DNA of 64,000 nt, from the NCBI RefSeq assembly GCF_014205335.1, contig NZ_JACHNH010000001.1, positions 1,860,001 to 1,924,000 on the forward strand, written 5' to 3'. The stretch's first letter is position 1; each line of letters opens with the position of its first letter. Of this stretch, positions 1 through 9,030 are shown piece after piece. Source of the DNA: Amorphoplanes digitatis. GTDB lineage: Bacteria > Actinomycetota > Actinomycetes > Mycobacteriales > Micromonosporaceae. The notes under the pieces are model-generated. The model did no database searches and was not told the DNA's origin. It saw nothing but the letters and a program-made list of their open reading frames with translations. Both the position numbers and the translations under genes were made by a program.

Positions 1-311
1 ACATCTTGGACACGGTGACCGGCGATCCGGCCCGCGACGTGCACGTGCGGCTGGAGCGGCGCGACTCCGACGGCTGGCGGCAGATCGCGGAGGGCCGCAC
101 CGACGACGACGGCCGCCTGCTGCACCGGGTGCCCCTGCACGACTGGCAGGCGGGCGGCTACCGGCTCGTCTTCTACGTGGAGCCCTACCTCGGCGGTGAC
201 GCGTTCTTCCCGGAGATCACCGTCGCGTTCCACGTGCACGATCCCGAGCGGCACTACCACGTGCCGCTGCTGCTGAGCCGCTACGGCTACACCACCTACC
301 GAGGGAGCTGA
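1..311 (+). CDS. uraH: 5-hydroxyisourate hydrolase, 3' part (runs off left edge)
   Basis: Hydrolyses 5-hydroxyisourate, the product of urate oxidase, to OHCU in purine breakdown. The reading frame is open from the first bases (frame begins at base 3) and the visible N-terminus corresponds to the family's H-I-L-D-T-x-x-G segment, so only a short N-terminal piece lies outside the window. The C-terminus ends in the diagnostic transthyretin-like tetrapeptide YRGS, preceded by HYHVPLLLSRYGYTTYRGS. An internal TTG at 6 is not a credible start because conserved residues precede it. The urate oxidase gene begins 3 bases after the stop, which indicates an operon. Confidence 0.93.
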   Translation, partial: ILDTVTGDPARDVHVRLERRDSDGWRQIAEGRTDDDGRLLHRVPLHDWQAGGYRLVFYVEPYLGGDAFFPEITVAFHVHDPERHYHVPLLLSRYGYTTYRGS

Positions 312-314
312 CGC

Positions 315-1175
315 GTGGCGATCGTGTTGGGTAGCAACCGCTACGGCAAGGCGGAGACACGGCTGGTCCGCGTGACCCGGGCCGGCGACACCCACGCTCT
401 GATCGACCTGAACGTGAGCGTGGCGCTTTCCGGCGAGCTCGCGGCGACCCACCTGACCGGCGACAACGCCGGCGTGCTGCCCACCGACACGATGAAGAAC
501 ACCGTGTACGCGTTCGCCCGCGAGCACGGCGTCGGCTCGCCCGAGGAGTTCGGGCTGCTGCTCGCCCGGCACTTCGTCGCCACCCAGCCGCAGGTCACCG
601 GCGCGGTGGTCGGCCTGGAGTCGTTCGGCTGGGAGCGGCTGGGCCCGCACTCGTTCCGGCGGGCCGGCGACTTCGTCCGGACGGCGACGGTCATCGTCTC
701 GCCGGCCGGTGAGCAGGTGGTGTCCGGGCTGAAGGACCTGGTGCTGCTCAACTCGACCGCCTCGGAGTTCCACGGCTACCCGCGCGACAGGTACACGACG
801 CTGCCGGAGACCACCGAGCGGATCCTGTCCACCGCGGTCGACGCCCGCTGGCGGCACCGGTCGACGGCCGCCGACTGGGACGAGTCGTTCGAGGGCGCGA
901 AGGACGCGATGGTCAACGCCTTCGTCAATACCTACAGCTACTCGCTGCAACAGACGCTGTTCTCGATGGGTTCCCGGGTGCTGGACAGCCGGTCCGAGAT
1001 CGCCGAGATCCGGCTCGCGCTGCCCAACAAGCACCATTACCTGGTTGATCTGTCCCCGTTCGAGCTGGAGAACCCGAATGAGGTGTTCATCGCCGGCGAC
1101 CGGCCGTACGGCCTCATCGAGGGGACGGTGACCAGGGACGACGTGCCGCCGGCCGCGATGGAGTGGTATCTGTGA
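315..1175 (+). CDS. Urate oxidase (uricase)
   Basis: Cofactor-independent oxidation of urate to 5-hydroxyisourate. The 286-residue length is normal for the family. Catalytic Lys12 (in YGKAETRL) and Thr57 (in LPTDTMKNTVY) match the Lys-Thr pair of fungal and bacterial uricases, and the His block near residue 240 (LPNKHHYLVDL) supplies the third catalytic residue. NPNEVFIAGDRPYGLIEGT near the C-terminus is typical. The GTG start at 315 has GAGGGAG 7 bases upstream. It follows the hydroxyisourate hydrolase gene at 3 bases, so the two consecutive enzymes are co-transcribed. The OHCU decarboxylase that completes this step is not visible here and may lie upstream. Confidence 0.95.
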   Translation: MAIVLGSNRYGKAETRLVRVTRAGDTHALIDLNVSVALSGELAATHLTGDNAGVLPTDTMKNTVYAFAREHGVGSPEEFGLLLARHFVATQPQVTGAVVGLESFGWERLGPHSFRRAGDFVRTATVIVSPAGEQVVSGLKDLVLLNSTASEFHGYPRDRYTTLPETTERILSTAVDARWRHRSTAADWDESFEGAKDAMVNAFVNTYSYSLQQTLFSMGSRVLDSRSEIAEIRLALPNKHHYLVDLSPFELENPNEVFIAGDRPYGLIEGTVTRDDVPPAAMEWYL

Positions 1176-1313
1176 TCGTTTACACAGCGCCAACGGCGGG
1201 AAGAATCGCAGAACTTTCCAGCCGCAAAAGGATAGTGAAAGTCCGTAAGGTGCGGAACACCCTGGGGCCGATACGGTAACCGGAGATTCGCGTATCGAGG
1301 GGAGTCGCAGACC
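1176..1313 (+). promoter_or_regulatory. Leader region of malate synthase with weak inverted repeat
   Basis: This 138-base gap separates urate oxidase from malate synthase. It contains the spaced inverted repeat ACTTTC (about 1213-1218) and GAAAGT (about 1237-1242), and is less GC-rich than its surroundings. Purine genes of this kind are often controlled by IclR-family regulators, but no regulator gene is in the window and the match to any known operator is unproven. A GAGGGGAG ribosome binding site lies just before the GTG at 1314. Confidence 0.3.
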
Positions 1314-2861
1314 GTGACCGAAATTCTGTCCGACGAGGCCGTGGCGTTCGTCGCCGATCTTAACCGGCGATTCCGGCCGCGCCGCAACGAGCTGCTCGCT
1401 GCCCGCGCCGCCCGCCGTGCCGAGATCGCCGCCGGCGGCACGCTCGGGTTCCTGCCCGAGACCGCCGACATCCGGGCCGGTGACTGGACGGTGCCCGCCG
1501 CGCCGGCCGACCTCACGGACCGGCGGGTGGAGATCACGGGACCGACCGAGCGCAAGATGACCATCAACGCGCTCAACTCCGGCGCCAAGGTGTGGCTCGC
1601 CGACCTCGAGGACGCGAACACCCCGCACTGGGCGAACGTGGTGGACGGCCAGCAGAACCTCTACGACGCGATCCGGCGCACCATCTCCCTGGAGACGCCG
1701 GCGAAGACCTACGAGCTCGGCGGCGGGCCCTACCCGACCATCGTGATGCGCCCGCGCGGCTGGCACCTCGACGAGCGGCACCTGCCGGTCGACGGCGAGC
1801 CGGCGGTCGGCGCGCTCGTCGACTTCGGGCTCTACTTCTTCCACAACGCCGCCGAGCTGCTCAGCCGCGGCAGCGGGCCGTACTTCTATCTGCCCAAGAT
1901 GGAGTCGCACCGCGAGGCCGCGCTCTGGAACGACGTCTTCACCTACGCGCAGGAGGCGCTCGGCATCCCGGTCGGCACGATCCGGGCCACCGTGCTCATC
2001 GAGACGATCCCGGCCGCGTTCGAGATGGACGAGATCCTGCACGCGCTGCGCCCGCACATCTCGGGCCTCAACGCCGGCCGCTGGGACTACCTGTTCAGCA
2101 TCATCAAGTACTTCCGGGACAACCCGGCGATGGTGCTGCCGGACCGTGCCGCGGTGACGATGACGGCGCCGTTCATGCGGGCATACAGCGAGCTGCTCGT
2201 CTCGACCTGCCACCGGCGCGGCGCCTTCGCGATGGGCGGCATGGCCGCGTTCATCCCGAGCCGCCGCGACCCCGCGGTCAACGAGATCGCCCTCGCCAAG
2301 GTCCGCGAGGACAAGGAGCGGGAGGCCGGCGACGGCTTCGACGGCTCCTGGGTCGCCCACCCCGACCTGGTGCCGGTCTGCCGGGAGATCTTCGACCGGG
2401 TGCTGGGCGATCGCCCCAACCAGCTCGACCGCCGGCGCGACGACGTGGCCGTCGACGGCGCGCAACTGCTCGACGTCGCCGCCACCGGCGGGGTGGTGAC
2501 CGAGGCCGGCCTGCGGAGCAATGTCTCGGTGGCGCTCCAGTACCTGGAGGCCTGGTTGCGCGGCAACGGCGCGGTCGCCATCTTCAACCTGATGGAGGAC
2601 GCGGCCACCGCGGAGATCTCCCGCTCCCAGGTCTGGCAGTGGATCCACAACGGGGTACGCCTCGACGACGGCACCGCTATCACCGCGGACCTGGTCGCGC
2701 GGATCGAGGACGAGGAGCTCGCCAAGATCCGTGAGGCGCTCGGCGAGCAGGCGTGGGCGGGCAGCCGCTTCGACGACGCCCGCAAGCTCTTCGAGCGGGT
2801 CGCCCTCGCCGACGACTTCGCGGACTTCCTGACGACGGCCGCCTACGACTCGATCGACTGA
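1314..2861 (+). CDS. aceB: Malate synthase A
   Basis: Condenses glyoxylate with acetyl-CoA to malate. The 515 residues fit the short A-type enzyme. The family signature [15 protein letters not shown] is seen at about residues 247-262, and the mid-region (about 85-95) has [13 protein letters not shown], which carries active-site residues. No isocitrate lyase is nearby. Instead the gene sits inside a urate/allantoin degradation cluster, so its likely job is to assimilate glyoxylate released from ureidoglycolate, as known for Streptomyces allantoin clusters. GTG start at 1314. The next gene starts 2 bases after the stop, so they are translationally close. Confidence 0.95.
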   Translation: MTEILSDEAVAFVADLNRRFRPRRNELLAARAARRAEIAAGGTLGFLPETADIRAGDWTVPAAPADLTDRRVEITGPTERKMTINALNSGAKVWLADLEDANTPHWANVVDGQQNLYDAIRRTISLETPAKTYELGGGPYPTIVMRPRGWHLDERHLPVDGEPAVGALVDFGLYFFHNAAELLSRGSGPYFYLPKMESHREAALWNDVFTYAQEALGIPVGTIRATVLIETIPAAFEMDEILHALRPHISGLNAGRWDYLFSIIKYFRDNPAMVLPDRAAVTMTAPFMRAYSELLVSTCHRRGAFAMGGMAAFIPSRRDPAVNEIALAKVREDKEREAGDGFDGSWVAHPDLVPVCREIFDRVLGDRPNQLDRRRDDVAVDGAQLLDVAATGGVVTEAGLRSNVSVALQYLEAWLRGNGAVAIFNLMEDAATAEISRSQVWQWIHNGVRLDDGTAITADLVARIEDEELAKIREALGEQAWAGSRFDDARKLFERVALADDFADFLTTAAYDSID

Positions 2862-2863
2862 CG

Positions 2864-4012
2864 ATGCGGCTCGGTGACGACGACTACGCCGCCCTGGACG
2901 GCCGGCTCGCCGCACACGACGCGTTCCTGGCCTCGCGGTACCCGGGCGAGCGCCCGGGCCGGCAACCGGTGCACACGGTCTACATACCGGCCGACCGCAT
3001 CGCCGGCTTCCGGGACTGGGGCGCGATCGCGCTGGCGGCGCTGGACGAGCATCCGCCGCTGCCGTTCCCGGCCGCGCTCGCCGACCGGGTCCGGGCCAAA
3101 CTCGTCACCGAGCCCATCGAGGATCTGCGCGTCGACTTCGAGGACGGCTACGGCGTCCGCGACGACGACCAGGAGGACGCCGCGGTCAAGGCGGCCGTCG
3201 CCGTGCTCGCCGACGGCGCCCGGCCGCCGTTCGTCGGCATCCGGATCAAGTCGCTGGAGGCCGCGACCCGGCGCCGGGCGCTGCGCACCCTCGACCTGTT
3301 CCTGTCGCAGTATCAGGAGCCGTTCGTCGTCACGCTGCCCAAGGTCAGCGGCCCGGACCAGGTCGCGGCGATGGTCTCGCTCTGCGAGCGGCTGGAGCGC
3401 GGGTACGGGCTGGGCGCCGGCACGCTGCGTTTCGAGATCCAGATCGAGCTGCCGTCGGCGGTGCTGGGCGCCGACGGCACCGCGACGGTGGCCCGGCTCA
3501 TCACGGCGGCCGACGGCCGCTGCACCGGCCTGCACTACGGCACGTACGACTACAGCGCGGCGGCCGGGGTGGCGGCGGCGTACCAGGCGATGGACCACCC
3601 GGTCGCCGACTACGCCAAGGCGGTCATCCAGGCCGCCGCGGCCGGCACCGGGGTGCGGCTCTCCGACGGCTCGACCAACATCCTGCCGGTCGGCACGGAC
3701 GCGGCCGTGCACGACGCCTGGGCGCTGCACCACCGGCTCGTCCGCCGGTCCCTGGAACGCGGCTTCTACCAGGGCTGGGACCTGCACCCGGCGCAGCTGC
3801 CGACCCGCTTCGCAGCCACCTACGCGTTCTTCGCCGACGGCGCGGACGCGGCCGCGACGCGCCTGCGCCGCTATCTCGACCGCCAGTCGGGCGGCATCCT
3901 GGACGAGCCGGCGACGGCCCGGGCGCTGGCCGGCTTCCTGCTGCGCGGCCTGGACTGCGGCGCGCTCGACGACGCCGGCTTCACCCGCGAGGAGCTGTCC
4001 GCCTTCCGCTGA
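2864..4012 (+). CDS. Malate synthase/HpcH-aldolase-like TIM-barrel protein (DUF6986-type)
   Basis: A 382-residue protein beginning MRLGDDDYAALDGRL. Segments such as RFEIQIELPSAVLG, LHYGTYDYSAAAG and RVDFEDGYGVRDDDQEDA resemble the carboxylate- and metal-binding strands of malate synthase and the citrate-lyase/HpcH aldolase superfamily. The exact reaction is not known to me. The ATG at 2864 is 2 bases after the malate synthase stop and was chosen over longer in-frame alternatives that lie inside aceB. Its tight linkage to aceB suggests a role in glyoxylate or C4 chemistry during allantoin use, possibly a glyoxylate aldolase. That role is inferred from context only. Confidence 0.8.
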   Translation: MRLGDDDYAALDGRLAAHDAFLASRYPGERPGRQPVHTVYIPADRIAGFRDWGAIALAALDEHPPLPFPAALADRVRAKLVTEPIEDLRVDFEDGYGVRDDDQEDAAVKAAVAVLADGARPPFVGIRIKSLEAATRRRALRTLDLFLSQYQEPFVVTLPKVSGPDQVAAMVSLCERLERGYGLGAGTLRFEIQIELPSAVLGADGTATVARLITAADGRCTGLHYGTYDYSAAAGVAAAYQAMDHPVADYAKAVIQAAAAGTGVRLSDGSTNILPVGTDAAVHDAWALHHRLVRRSLERGFYQGWDLHPAQLPTRFAATYAFFADGADAAATRLRRYLDRQSGGILDEPATARALAGFLLRGLDCGALDDAGFTREELSAFR

Positions 4013-4047
4013 CCGGGTGCCGCGCGGGGATGGCATGATCGCGTGTC

Positions 4048-5976
4048 ATGGCCGGATCCGTGGATGTTCTCGACGGTCTCGACGAGGTGGCGTGGGAGTC
4101 GATGACCCACGCGTACGGCGCCGCGACCGACGTGCCGGCGGGCCTGCGCGGGCTCATCGACACCGATCCGGCCGTGCGCGAGGCGGCCCTGGACTTCATG
4201 TACGGCTCCGTCCACCACCAGGGCGACATCTACGACAGCACGCTGGCCGCCGTCCCGTTCCTGCTGCGCGTGGTGGCCGACCGGCGCCCTCCGGGACGCG
4301 CCGCCGTGGTGGAGCTGCTGGCCGGCATCGGCAACGCGGAACACGGCGGTGCGCTGACCCCGCGGGAGGCGCGGGCCAACGCGGCGGTCGGCGCGGCGTA
4401 CCCGATCTTCCTCGACCTGCTGACCGACCCCGAGCCGGCGGTCCGCGCGGCGACCTGCACCGCGCTGCTCGCCTGCCGGGACCGCCCCGCCGGGGCCCGC
4501 GCCGCGCTGCGGCAACGCTTCGACGAGGAGCCCGACGCCGGTGTCCGCACGGCCGTCGTCGCCGCGGCCGCGGAGCTCGCCCGCCGGGCGGGCGACGGCG
4601 CCGCGACCGGAACCTGGCTCGCCGAGGTGCTCCGCGACGACCCGGACCACGGGGTACGCGCCGCCGCGCTGACACAGGCGATCACGCTGACGGAACACGG
4701 CGGACCGCCGGTCGAGGTGGAGACCGCGCTCGCCCTGCTGGCACAGCACGGCACCGGCCCGCGGCGGCGCCGGGCCGACCTGGGCGAGCTGGTCATCGGC
4801 CTGAGCAACTCGATGGGTGACCGGCTCGGGCAGCGGATGGACCTGCTGGTCGCGCTGCTGCGCTCGCCCGACCGCAGGCGCCGCGAGAGCGGTGTTCCCG
4901 CCGCGGGATACCTGGTCAACTGCTGGCGTGCCGACTACGCGCCGCTGGCCGTGCTCGTCGCCGAGGAGGTGACCCGCGGCCGCGCGGCCGCCCGGGCCGG
5001 GGCGTACCAGGCGCTCGGGATGATGGACGTACACGCGGCGCCCGCGGCCGACGCGCTCGTCGCCGCGCTGACGGACTCCGACCGGATCGTTCGGGACTCC
5101 GCCCGGGACGGCAAGGCGCCGTGGGTCATCGCCTCGGACTCCGGTGCCGTCGTCGGCCCGGCGCTGTCCGCGCTGGCCGGCACCGGCGACCCACGCGCGC
5201 TGCCCATGCTCGCCTGGGTGCTCGAGACGGAGGCGGTGCCCCGCGGCATCGGCGCCCTGGTGGGCCGGTACGGCGCCCGCGCCGCCGACCTCGCCCCGCT
5301 GATCGTGCGACGCCGGCGGGAGCTGCCCGGCGCCGACCAGCGCCGGTCGGATCTGATCGGCGCGCTGATCCGGATCGGTCCGGCCGCCGCCGCGACCACC
5401 GACGACCTGCTCGCCGAGCCGCTGGACCGGGGCGCCATCCGGGCGCTGGGCGGTTTCGGCCCGGCGGCGCGGCGGGCGGAGCAGCGGCTCACGGAGAGCG
5501 TCGGCACCGGGCACCGGATCGAGGCGGCCTTCGCCGCCACCGCGATCTGGCGGGTGTGCGGCGACGACAGCGCGGCCCGGCACGTGCTCGACAGGTACGG
5601 CGACGACCAGTACGGCAAGCGCGACATGACGTCGCTCATCGCCGCGGTGGGCGCCCCGCTGGCCGACTTCGCGCCGTACCTGCGCGATCTGCTCCGGGAC
5701 GAGGACTTCTGGGTACGGATGGACGCCGCCCGCGCGCTGTGGTCCGCGGCCGGCGACGCCGAGGACACCCTGCCCGTGCTCGCGTACGGGTGGCGGGAGA
5801 GCGCGGACACTCGCCGGGCGACCGCCGAGGTGTTGGCGCGGATGGGACCGTCGGCGGCGCCGGCCCGGCCGCTGCTGCTGGCCGAGCTGCGAGAGCGCCG
5901 CCGATGCCTCACCCCGGTCCGCGACGACGAGGAACTTCTGAGCCTGTGCCGCACGGCCCTGGAGGCGAGCGGCTAG
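4048..5976 (+). CDS. HEAT-repeat protein
   Basis: A 642-residue protein made almost entirely of repeated alpha-helical pairs rich in Ala, Leu, Arg and Asp (for example AVREAALDFMYG, AVRAATCTALLACRD, GVRTAVVAAAAELA, WVRMDAARALWSAAG), the pattern of HEAT/PBS-lyase repeats. No signal peptide or membrane segment is seen, so it should be cytoplasmic. Such solenoids usually serve as protein-binding scaffolds and no catalytic motif is visible. It starts 35 bases after the aldolase-like gene and is co-directional with the purine genes, but function cannot be assigned. Its stop codon overlaps the stop of the opposing lipoprotein gene within a shared CTAG. Confidence 0.8.
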   Translation: MAGSVDVLDGLDEVAWESMTHAYGAATDVPAGLRGLIDTDPAVREAALDFMYGSVHHQGDIYDSTLAAVPFLLRVVADRRPPGRAAVVELLAGIGNAEHGGALTPREARANAAVGAAYPIFLDLLTDPEPAVRAATCTALLACRDRPAGARAALRQRFDEEPDAGVRTAVVAAAAELARRAGDGAATGTWLAEVLRDDPDHGVRAAALTQAITLTEHGGPPVEVETALALLAQHGTGPRRRRADLGELVIGLSNSMGDRLGQRMDLLVALLRSPDRRRRESGVPAAGYLVNCWRADYAPLAVLVAEEVTRGRAAARAGAYQALGMMDVHAAPAADALVAALTDSDRIVRDSARDGKAPWVIASDSGAVVGPALSALAGTGDPRALPMLAWVLETEAVPRGIGALVGRYGARAADLAPLIVRRRRELPGADQRRSDLIGALIRIGPAAAATTDDLLAEPLDRGAIRALGGFGPAARRAEQRLTESVGTGHRIEAAFAATAIWRVCGDDSAARHVLDRYGDDQYGKRDMTSLIAAVGAPLADFAPYLRDLLRDEDFWVRMDAARALWSAAGDAEDTLPVLAYGWRESADTRRATAEVLARMGPSAAPARPLLLAELRERRRCLTPVRDDEELLSLCRTALEASG

Positions 5977-6503
5977 CCGCCCGACGAGCTGGTGAGCCCG
6001 GAGCCGGTGCTGCCGCGGCCGACGACGTTGGTCTTGACGGTGCCGTTGGACACCTTGCCGGCCGACGGCAGCTTGAAGGCGCGCCGGGCCGCGCCGTCGT
6101 TCGCCGGGAAGTAGTCGCCACCGTCCAGCTGCTCGCCCGGCGACAGCCCTCTGGTGTAGTCGGGCGAATGCCAGAGGAAGTACGACGGGCTCCAATCGTT
6201 GTCCGCGCAGTACTCCTCGTCGACGATCGCCCCGTCCTCGTCGGCGCAGTAGAACACCTCGTCGGCCGGCTCCTCGTCGCCGGACTCCTCGACGTAGCCG
6301 TCGTCGTCGCCGCCGGAGGAGTCGGAGGAGCCGGAGTTGTCGTAGCCCGAGCCTTCGTAGTCGGAGCTGTAGGTATACGTCGGGCTGTCGTCGAAGTCCG
6401 AGTCGTCGGAGTACCCGGAGTCGCAGGCGGCTGCGCCACCGGCGGCGAGCGCGAGGAACGCGGCGGTCAGCGCCACGCTCCGGGAGGCCATCCGTCGGGT
6501 CAT
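5973..6503 (-). CDS. Predicted secreted lipoprotein with acidic Ser/Asp/Tyr-rich stretch
   Basis: A 176-residue protein. The N-terminus MTRRMASRSVALTAAFLA is basic then hydrophobic and ends in AAAC-D, a plausible lipobox, so it is probably anchored to the outer face of the membrane. The mature part begins with a low-complexity stretch of Ser, Asp, Gly and Tyr (about residues 30-75), followed by a short region with paired Cys (FYCADED and EEYCADND). No known domain is recognised. Start at 6503 was chosen because it gives the correct signal sequence; an ATG at 6488 is an alternative. It is divergent from allantoinase and converges on the HEAT gene. Confidence 0.65.
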   Translation of the reverse strand: MTRRMASRSVALTAAFLALAAGGAAACDSGYSDDSDFDDSPTYTYSSDYEGSGYDNSGSSDSSGGDDDGYVEESGDEEPADEVFYCADEDGAIVDEEYCADNDWSPSYFLWHSPDYTRGLSPGEQLDGGDYFPANDGAARRAFKLPSAGKVSNGTVKTNVVGRGSTGSGLTSSSGG

Positions 6504-6648
6504 GGCTCTTCGTGCTCCGCCCTCGTCCGTGCCGGGACCGCTCCTGCGGCCCACGATCTTGGCGCATCGTGCCACAGCGCGGCCAGCCGGTGGGGGCAGC
6601 TTCCTGCGACCCGGCCGCCCGGCGACGCGCGGCGGTTAGGCTCGGCCC

Positions 6649-7962
6649 ATGGTCGATCTCGTGCTGCGGTCCCGCCGCGTCGTCGCCGCGGGCGGGGAGC
6701 GCCCCGCCGCGGTCTCGATCAGCGGGGGCCGGATCGTCGCGGTCGACGACCACGGCGCGACCCTGGAGGCCGCCGAGGACGTCGACCTGGGCGAGCTGGC
6801 CCTGCTGCCCGGGCTGGTCGACACCCACGTGCACGTCAACGAGCCCGGCCGCACCGAGTGGGAGGGCTTCGACACGGCGACCCGGGCGGCGGCCGCGGGC
6901 GGGGTGACCGCCATCGTGGACATGCCGCTCAACAGCCTGCCGCCGACCGTCGACGCCGCCGCGCTGGCGGTCAAACAGGACGCCGCGCGCGGCCGGATCC
7001 ACGTCGACGTCGGCTTCTGGGGCGGCGCGATCCCCGGCAACGCCGCCGCGCTGCCGGCCCTGCACGCCGCAGGCGTGTACGGCTTCAAGGCGTTCCTCGC
7101 CGACTCCGGCGTCCCCGAGTTCCCGCCGCTGAGCCCCGACCAGCTGGGCGAGGCGCTCGCCGCGGTCGACGCGCAGTTCGTGGTGCACGCCGAGGACCCC
7201 GATCACCTGCACACCGCCGCGTCCTCGCCGGCGTACGCGGACTTCCTCGCCTCCCGGCCGCCGGACGCCGAGCACGCGGCGGTCGCGACCGCGATCGAGG
7301 CCGCCCGGGTGGCGGGCGCCCGGGTGCACATCCTGCACCTGTCCGCGGCCGGCGCGCTGCCGCTGATCGAGGCGGCCCGGGCCGACGGCCTGCGGGTCAC
7401 CGCCGAGACCTGCCCGCACTACCTGACCCTGGACGCCGCCGAGATCCCGTCCGGCGCGACCGAGTTCAAGTGCTGCCCGCCGATCCGCGACCGGGCCAAC
7501 GCCGACCGGCTCTGGGCCGCCCTCGCCGCCGGCCTCATCACCTGCGTCGTCAGCGACCACTCGCCCTGCACGCCCGAGCTCAAGCGCCGGGAGACCGGCG
7601 ACTTCGCGGCGGCCTGGGGCGGCATCGCGTCCGTGCAGCTCGGCCTGCCGGTGATCTGGACCGCGGCACGGGCCCGCGGGTACACCCTCGCCGACGTGGT
7701 GAACTGGATGGCCCGGCGCCCCGCCGACCTGGTCGGGCTCACCGGCAAGGGCCGGATCGCCGTGGGCGCCGACGCCGACCTGGTCGCCTTCGACCCCGAG
7801 GCGAGCTTCACCGTCGACCCCGCCGAGCTGCACCACCGCAACCCCGTCACGCCGTACGCGGGCAAGGTCCTGACGGGCGTGGTGCGCACGACCTGGCTGC
7901 GCGGACGGGCCGTGACCGGCGACGCGCCCCGCGGCGTCTTTCTGACCCGGGAGGTCTCCTGA
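6649..7962 (+). CDS. allB: Allantoinase
   Basis: Hydrolyses the allantoin ring to allantoate. It is a cyclic amidohydrolase of 437 residues with the metal-binding HxH at His60/His62 ([11 protein letters not shown]), a candidate carbamylated Lys147 in GFKAF, metal-binding His180 (VHAEDP), histidines at 227 and 230 (HILHLS) and catalytic Asp303 (VVSDHSPC). The [10 protein letters not shown] and FKCCPPIR segments are typical of allantoinase rather than dihydroorotase. Its stop overlaps the next gene's start in TGATG, giving translational coupling to allantoicase. Confidence 0.95.
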   Translation: MVDLVLRSRRVVAAGGERPAAVSISGGRIVAVDDHGATLEAAEDVDLGELALLPGLVDTHVHVNEPGRTEWEGFDTATRAAAAGGVTAIVDMPLNSLPPTVDAAALAVKQDAARGRIHVDVGFWGGAIPGNAAALPALHAAGVYGFKAFLADSGVPEFPPLSPDQLGEALAAVDAQFVVHAEDPDHLHTAASSPAYADFLASRPPDAEHAAVATAIEAARVAGARVHILHLSAAGALPLIEAARADGLRVTAETCPHYLTLDAAEIPSGATEFKCCPPIRDRANADRLWAALAAGLITCVVSDHSPCTPELKRRETGDFAAAWGGIASVQLGLPVIWTAARARGYTLADVVNWMARRPADLVGLTGKGRIAVGADADLVAFDPEASFTVDPAELHHRNPVTPYAGKVLTGVVRTTWLRGRAVTGDAPRGVFLTREVS

Positions 7963-8963
7963 TGGAAGAGTTCACGCTCCTGCCCGACCTGGCGTCGCGG
8001 ACGTTCGGCGGCGGCGTGGTGTTCGCCAACGACGAGCTGTTCGCCGCCGCCGACCACCTGGTCGAGCCGGCCGCGCCGGTCTTCGCGCCGAAGACCTTCG
8101 GGCTCAAGGGCCAGGTGTACGACGGATGGGAGACCCGGCGGCGCCGCACACCCGGCCACGACACGGCGATCATCCGGCTCGGCGCGCCCGGCGTCGTGCA
8201 CGGCATCGACATCGACACGGCGTTCTTCACCGGCAACTTCCCGCCGCACGCCTCGGTCGACGGCACCGCGCTACAGGGCTATCCCGACCCGATCCAGCTC
8301 GCCGAGGCGCACTGGGTGCCGCTGGTGTCGCACTCGGCGCTCGCCGGCGACAGCCGCAACCTGTTCAACGTCGACTCCCGGCAGCGGTTCACCCACGTGC
8401 GGCTGAACATCTACCCGGACGGCGGGGTGGCCCGGCTGCGGGTGCACGGCGAGGTCGTGCCCGACCCGGACCTGCTGCCGAGCGTCTTCGACGTGGCCGC
8501 GGCCGAGCACGGCGGCCGGATCGCCGGTTGCAGCAACATGTTCTACGGCCACCCGCAGAACCTCATCCTGCCCGGCCTGGCCGGCTCGATGGGCGACGGC
8601 TGGGAGACGTCGCGGCGCCGCGACGACGGCAACGACTGGGTGCTCGTGCAGCTCGCCGTGCCGTCGGTGATCGAGCTGGCCGACCTGGACACCAGCCACT
8701 TCAAGGGCAACGCGCCCGGCAGCGCCACGCTGCGCGGCATCGACGCCCGGACCGGGCTGCTCGACGAACCGGGCGACTGGTTCGAGCTGCTGCCCCAGGT
8801 GCGGCTCTCGCCGGACACCCGGCACCGCTTCCCGATCCCGGCGGTTCCGACCGCGACCCACGTGCGGCTGGACATCTTCCCGGACGGCGGGATGGCCCGG
8901 CTGCGGCTGATCGGGCGCCCGGACGCCGGGGTCCTGCGGGCCCGGTACGAGGCGGTGACGTAG
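7962..8963 (+). CDS. alc: Allantoicase
   Basis: Hydrolyses allantoate to ureidoglycolate and urea. The 333-residue protein shows the two tandem jelly-roll repeats of the family: DGWETRRRR-x3-HD at about residues 49-62 and GDGWETSRRRDDGNDW at about 211-226. Each is followed by the conserved DxDTxxFxGN block (DIDTAFFTGNFPP and DLDTSHFKGNAPG). ATG at 7962 overlaps the allantoinase stop by one base. No ureidoglycolate lyase or urease is visible in the window, so release of glyoxylate must be encoded elsewhere. Confidence 0.95.
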   Translation: MEEFTLLPDLASRTFGGGVVFANDELFAAADHLVEPAAPVFAPKTFGLKGQVYDGWETRRRRTPGHDTAIIRLGAPGVVHGIDIDTAFFTGNFPPHASVDGTALQGYPDPIQLAEAHWVPLVSHSALAGDSRNLFNVDSRQRFTHVRLNIYPDGGVARLRVHGEVVPDPDLLPSVFDVAAAEHGGRIAGCSNMFYGHPQNLILPGLAGSMGDGWETSRRRDDGNDWVLVQLAVPSVIELADLDTSHFKGNAPGSATLRGIDARTGLLDEPGDWFELLPQVRLSPDTRHRFPIPAVPTATHVRLDIFPDGGMARLRLIGRPDAGVLRARYEAVT

Positions 8964-9030
8964 AGAACCGCCCGGCGGCTCCGACCACAGGGTGAAGCAT
9001 CAAACATCCACGGTGAAGGAGTTGAGGATC

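Noticed and set aside
3871-7836. A 1321-codon open frame on the minus strand opposite the aldolase, HEAT and allantoinase genes.
   Set aside because: Composition is Arg/Gly/Pro-rich shadow coding typical of GC-rich DNA. The plus-strand genes have clear families.
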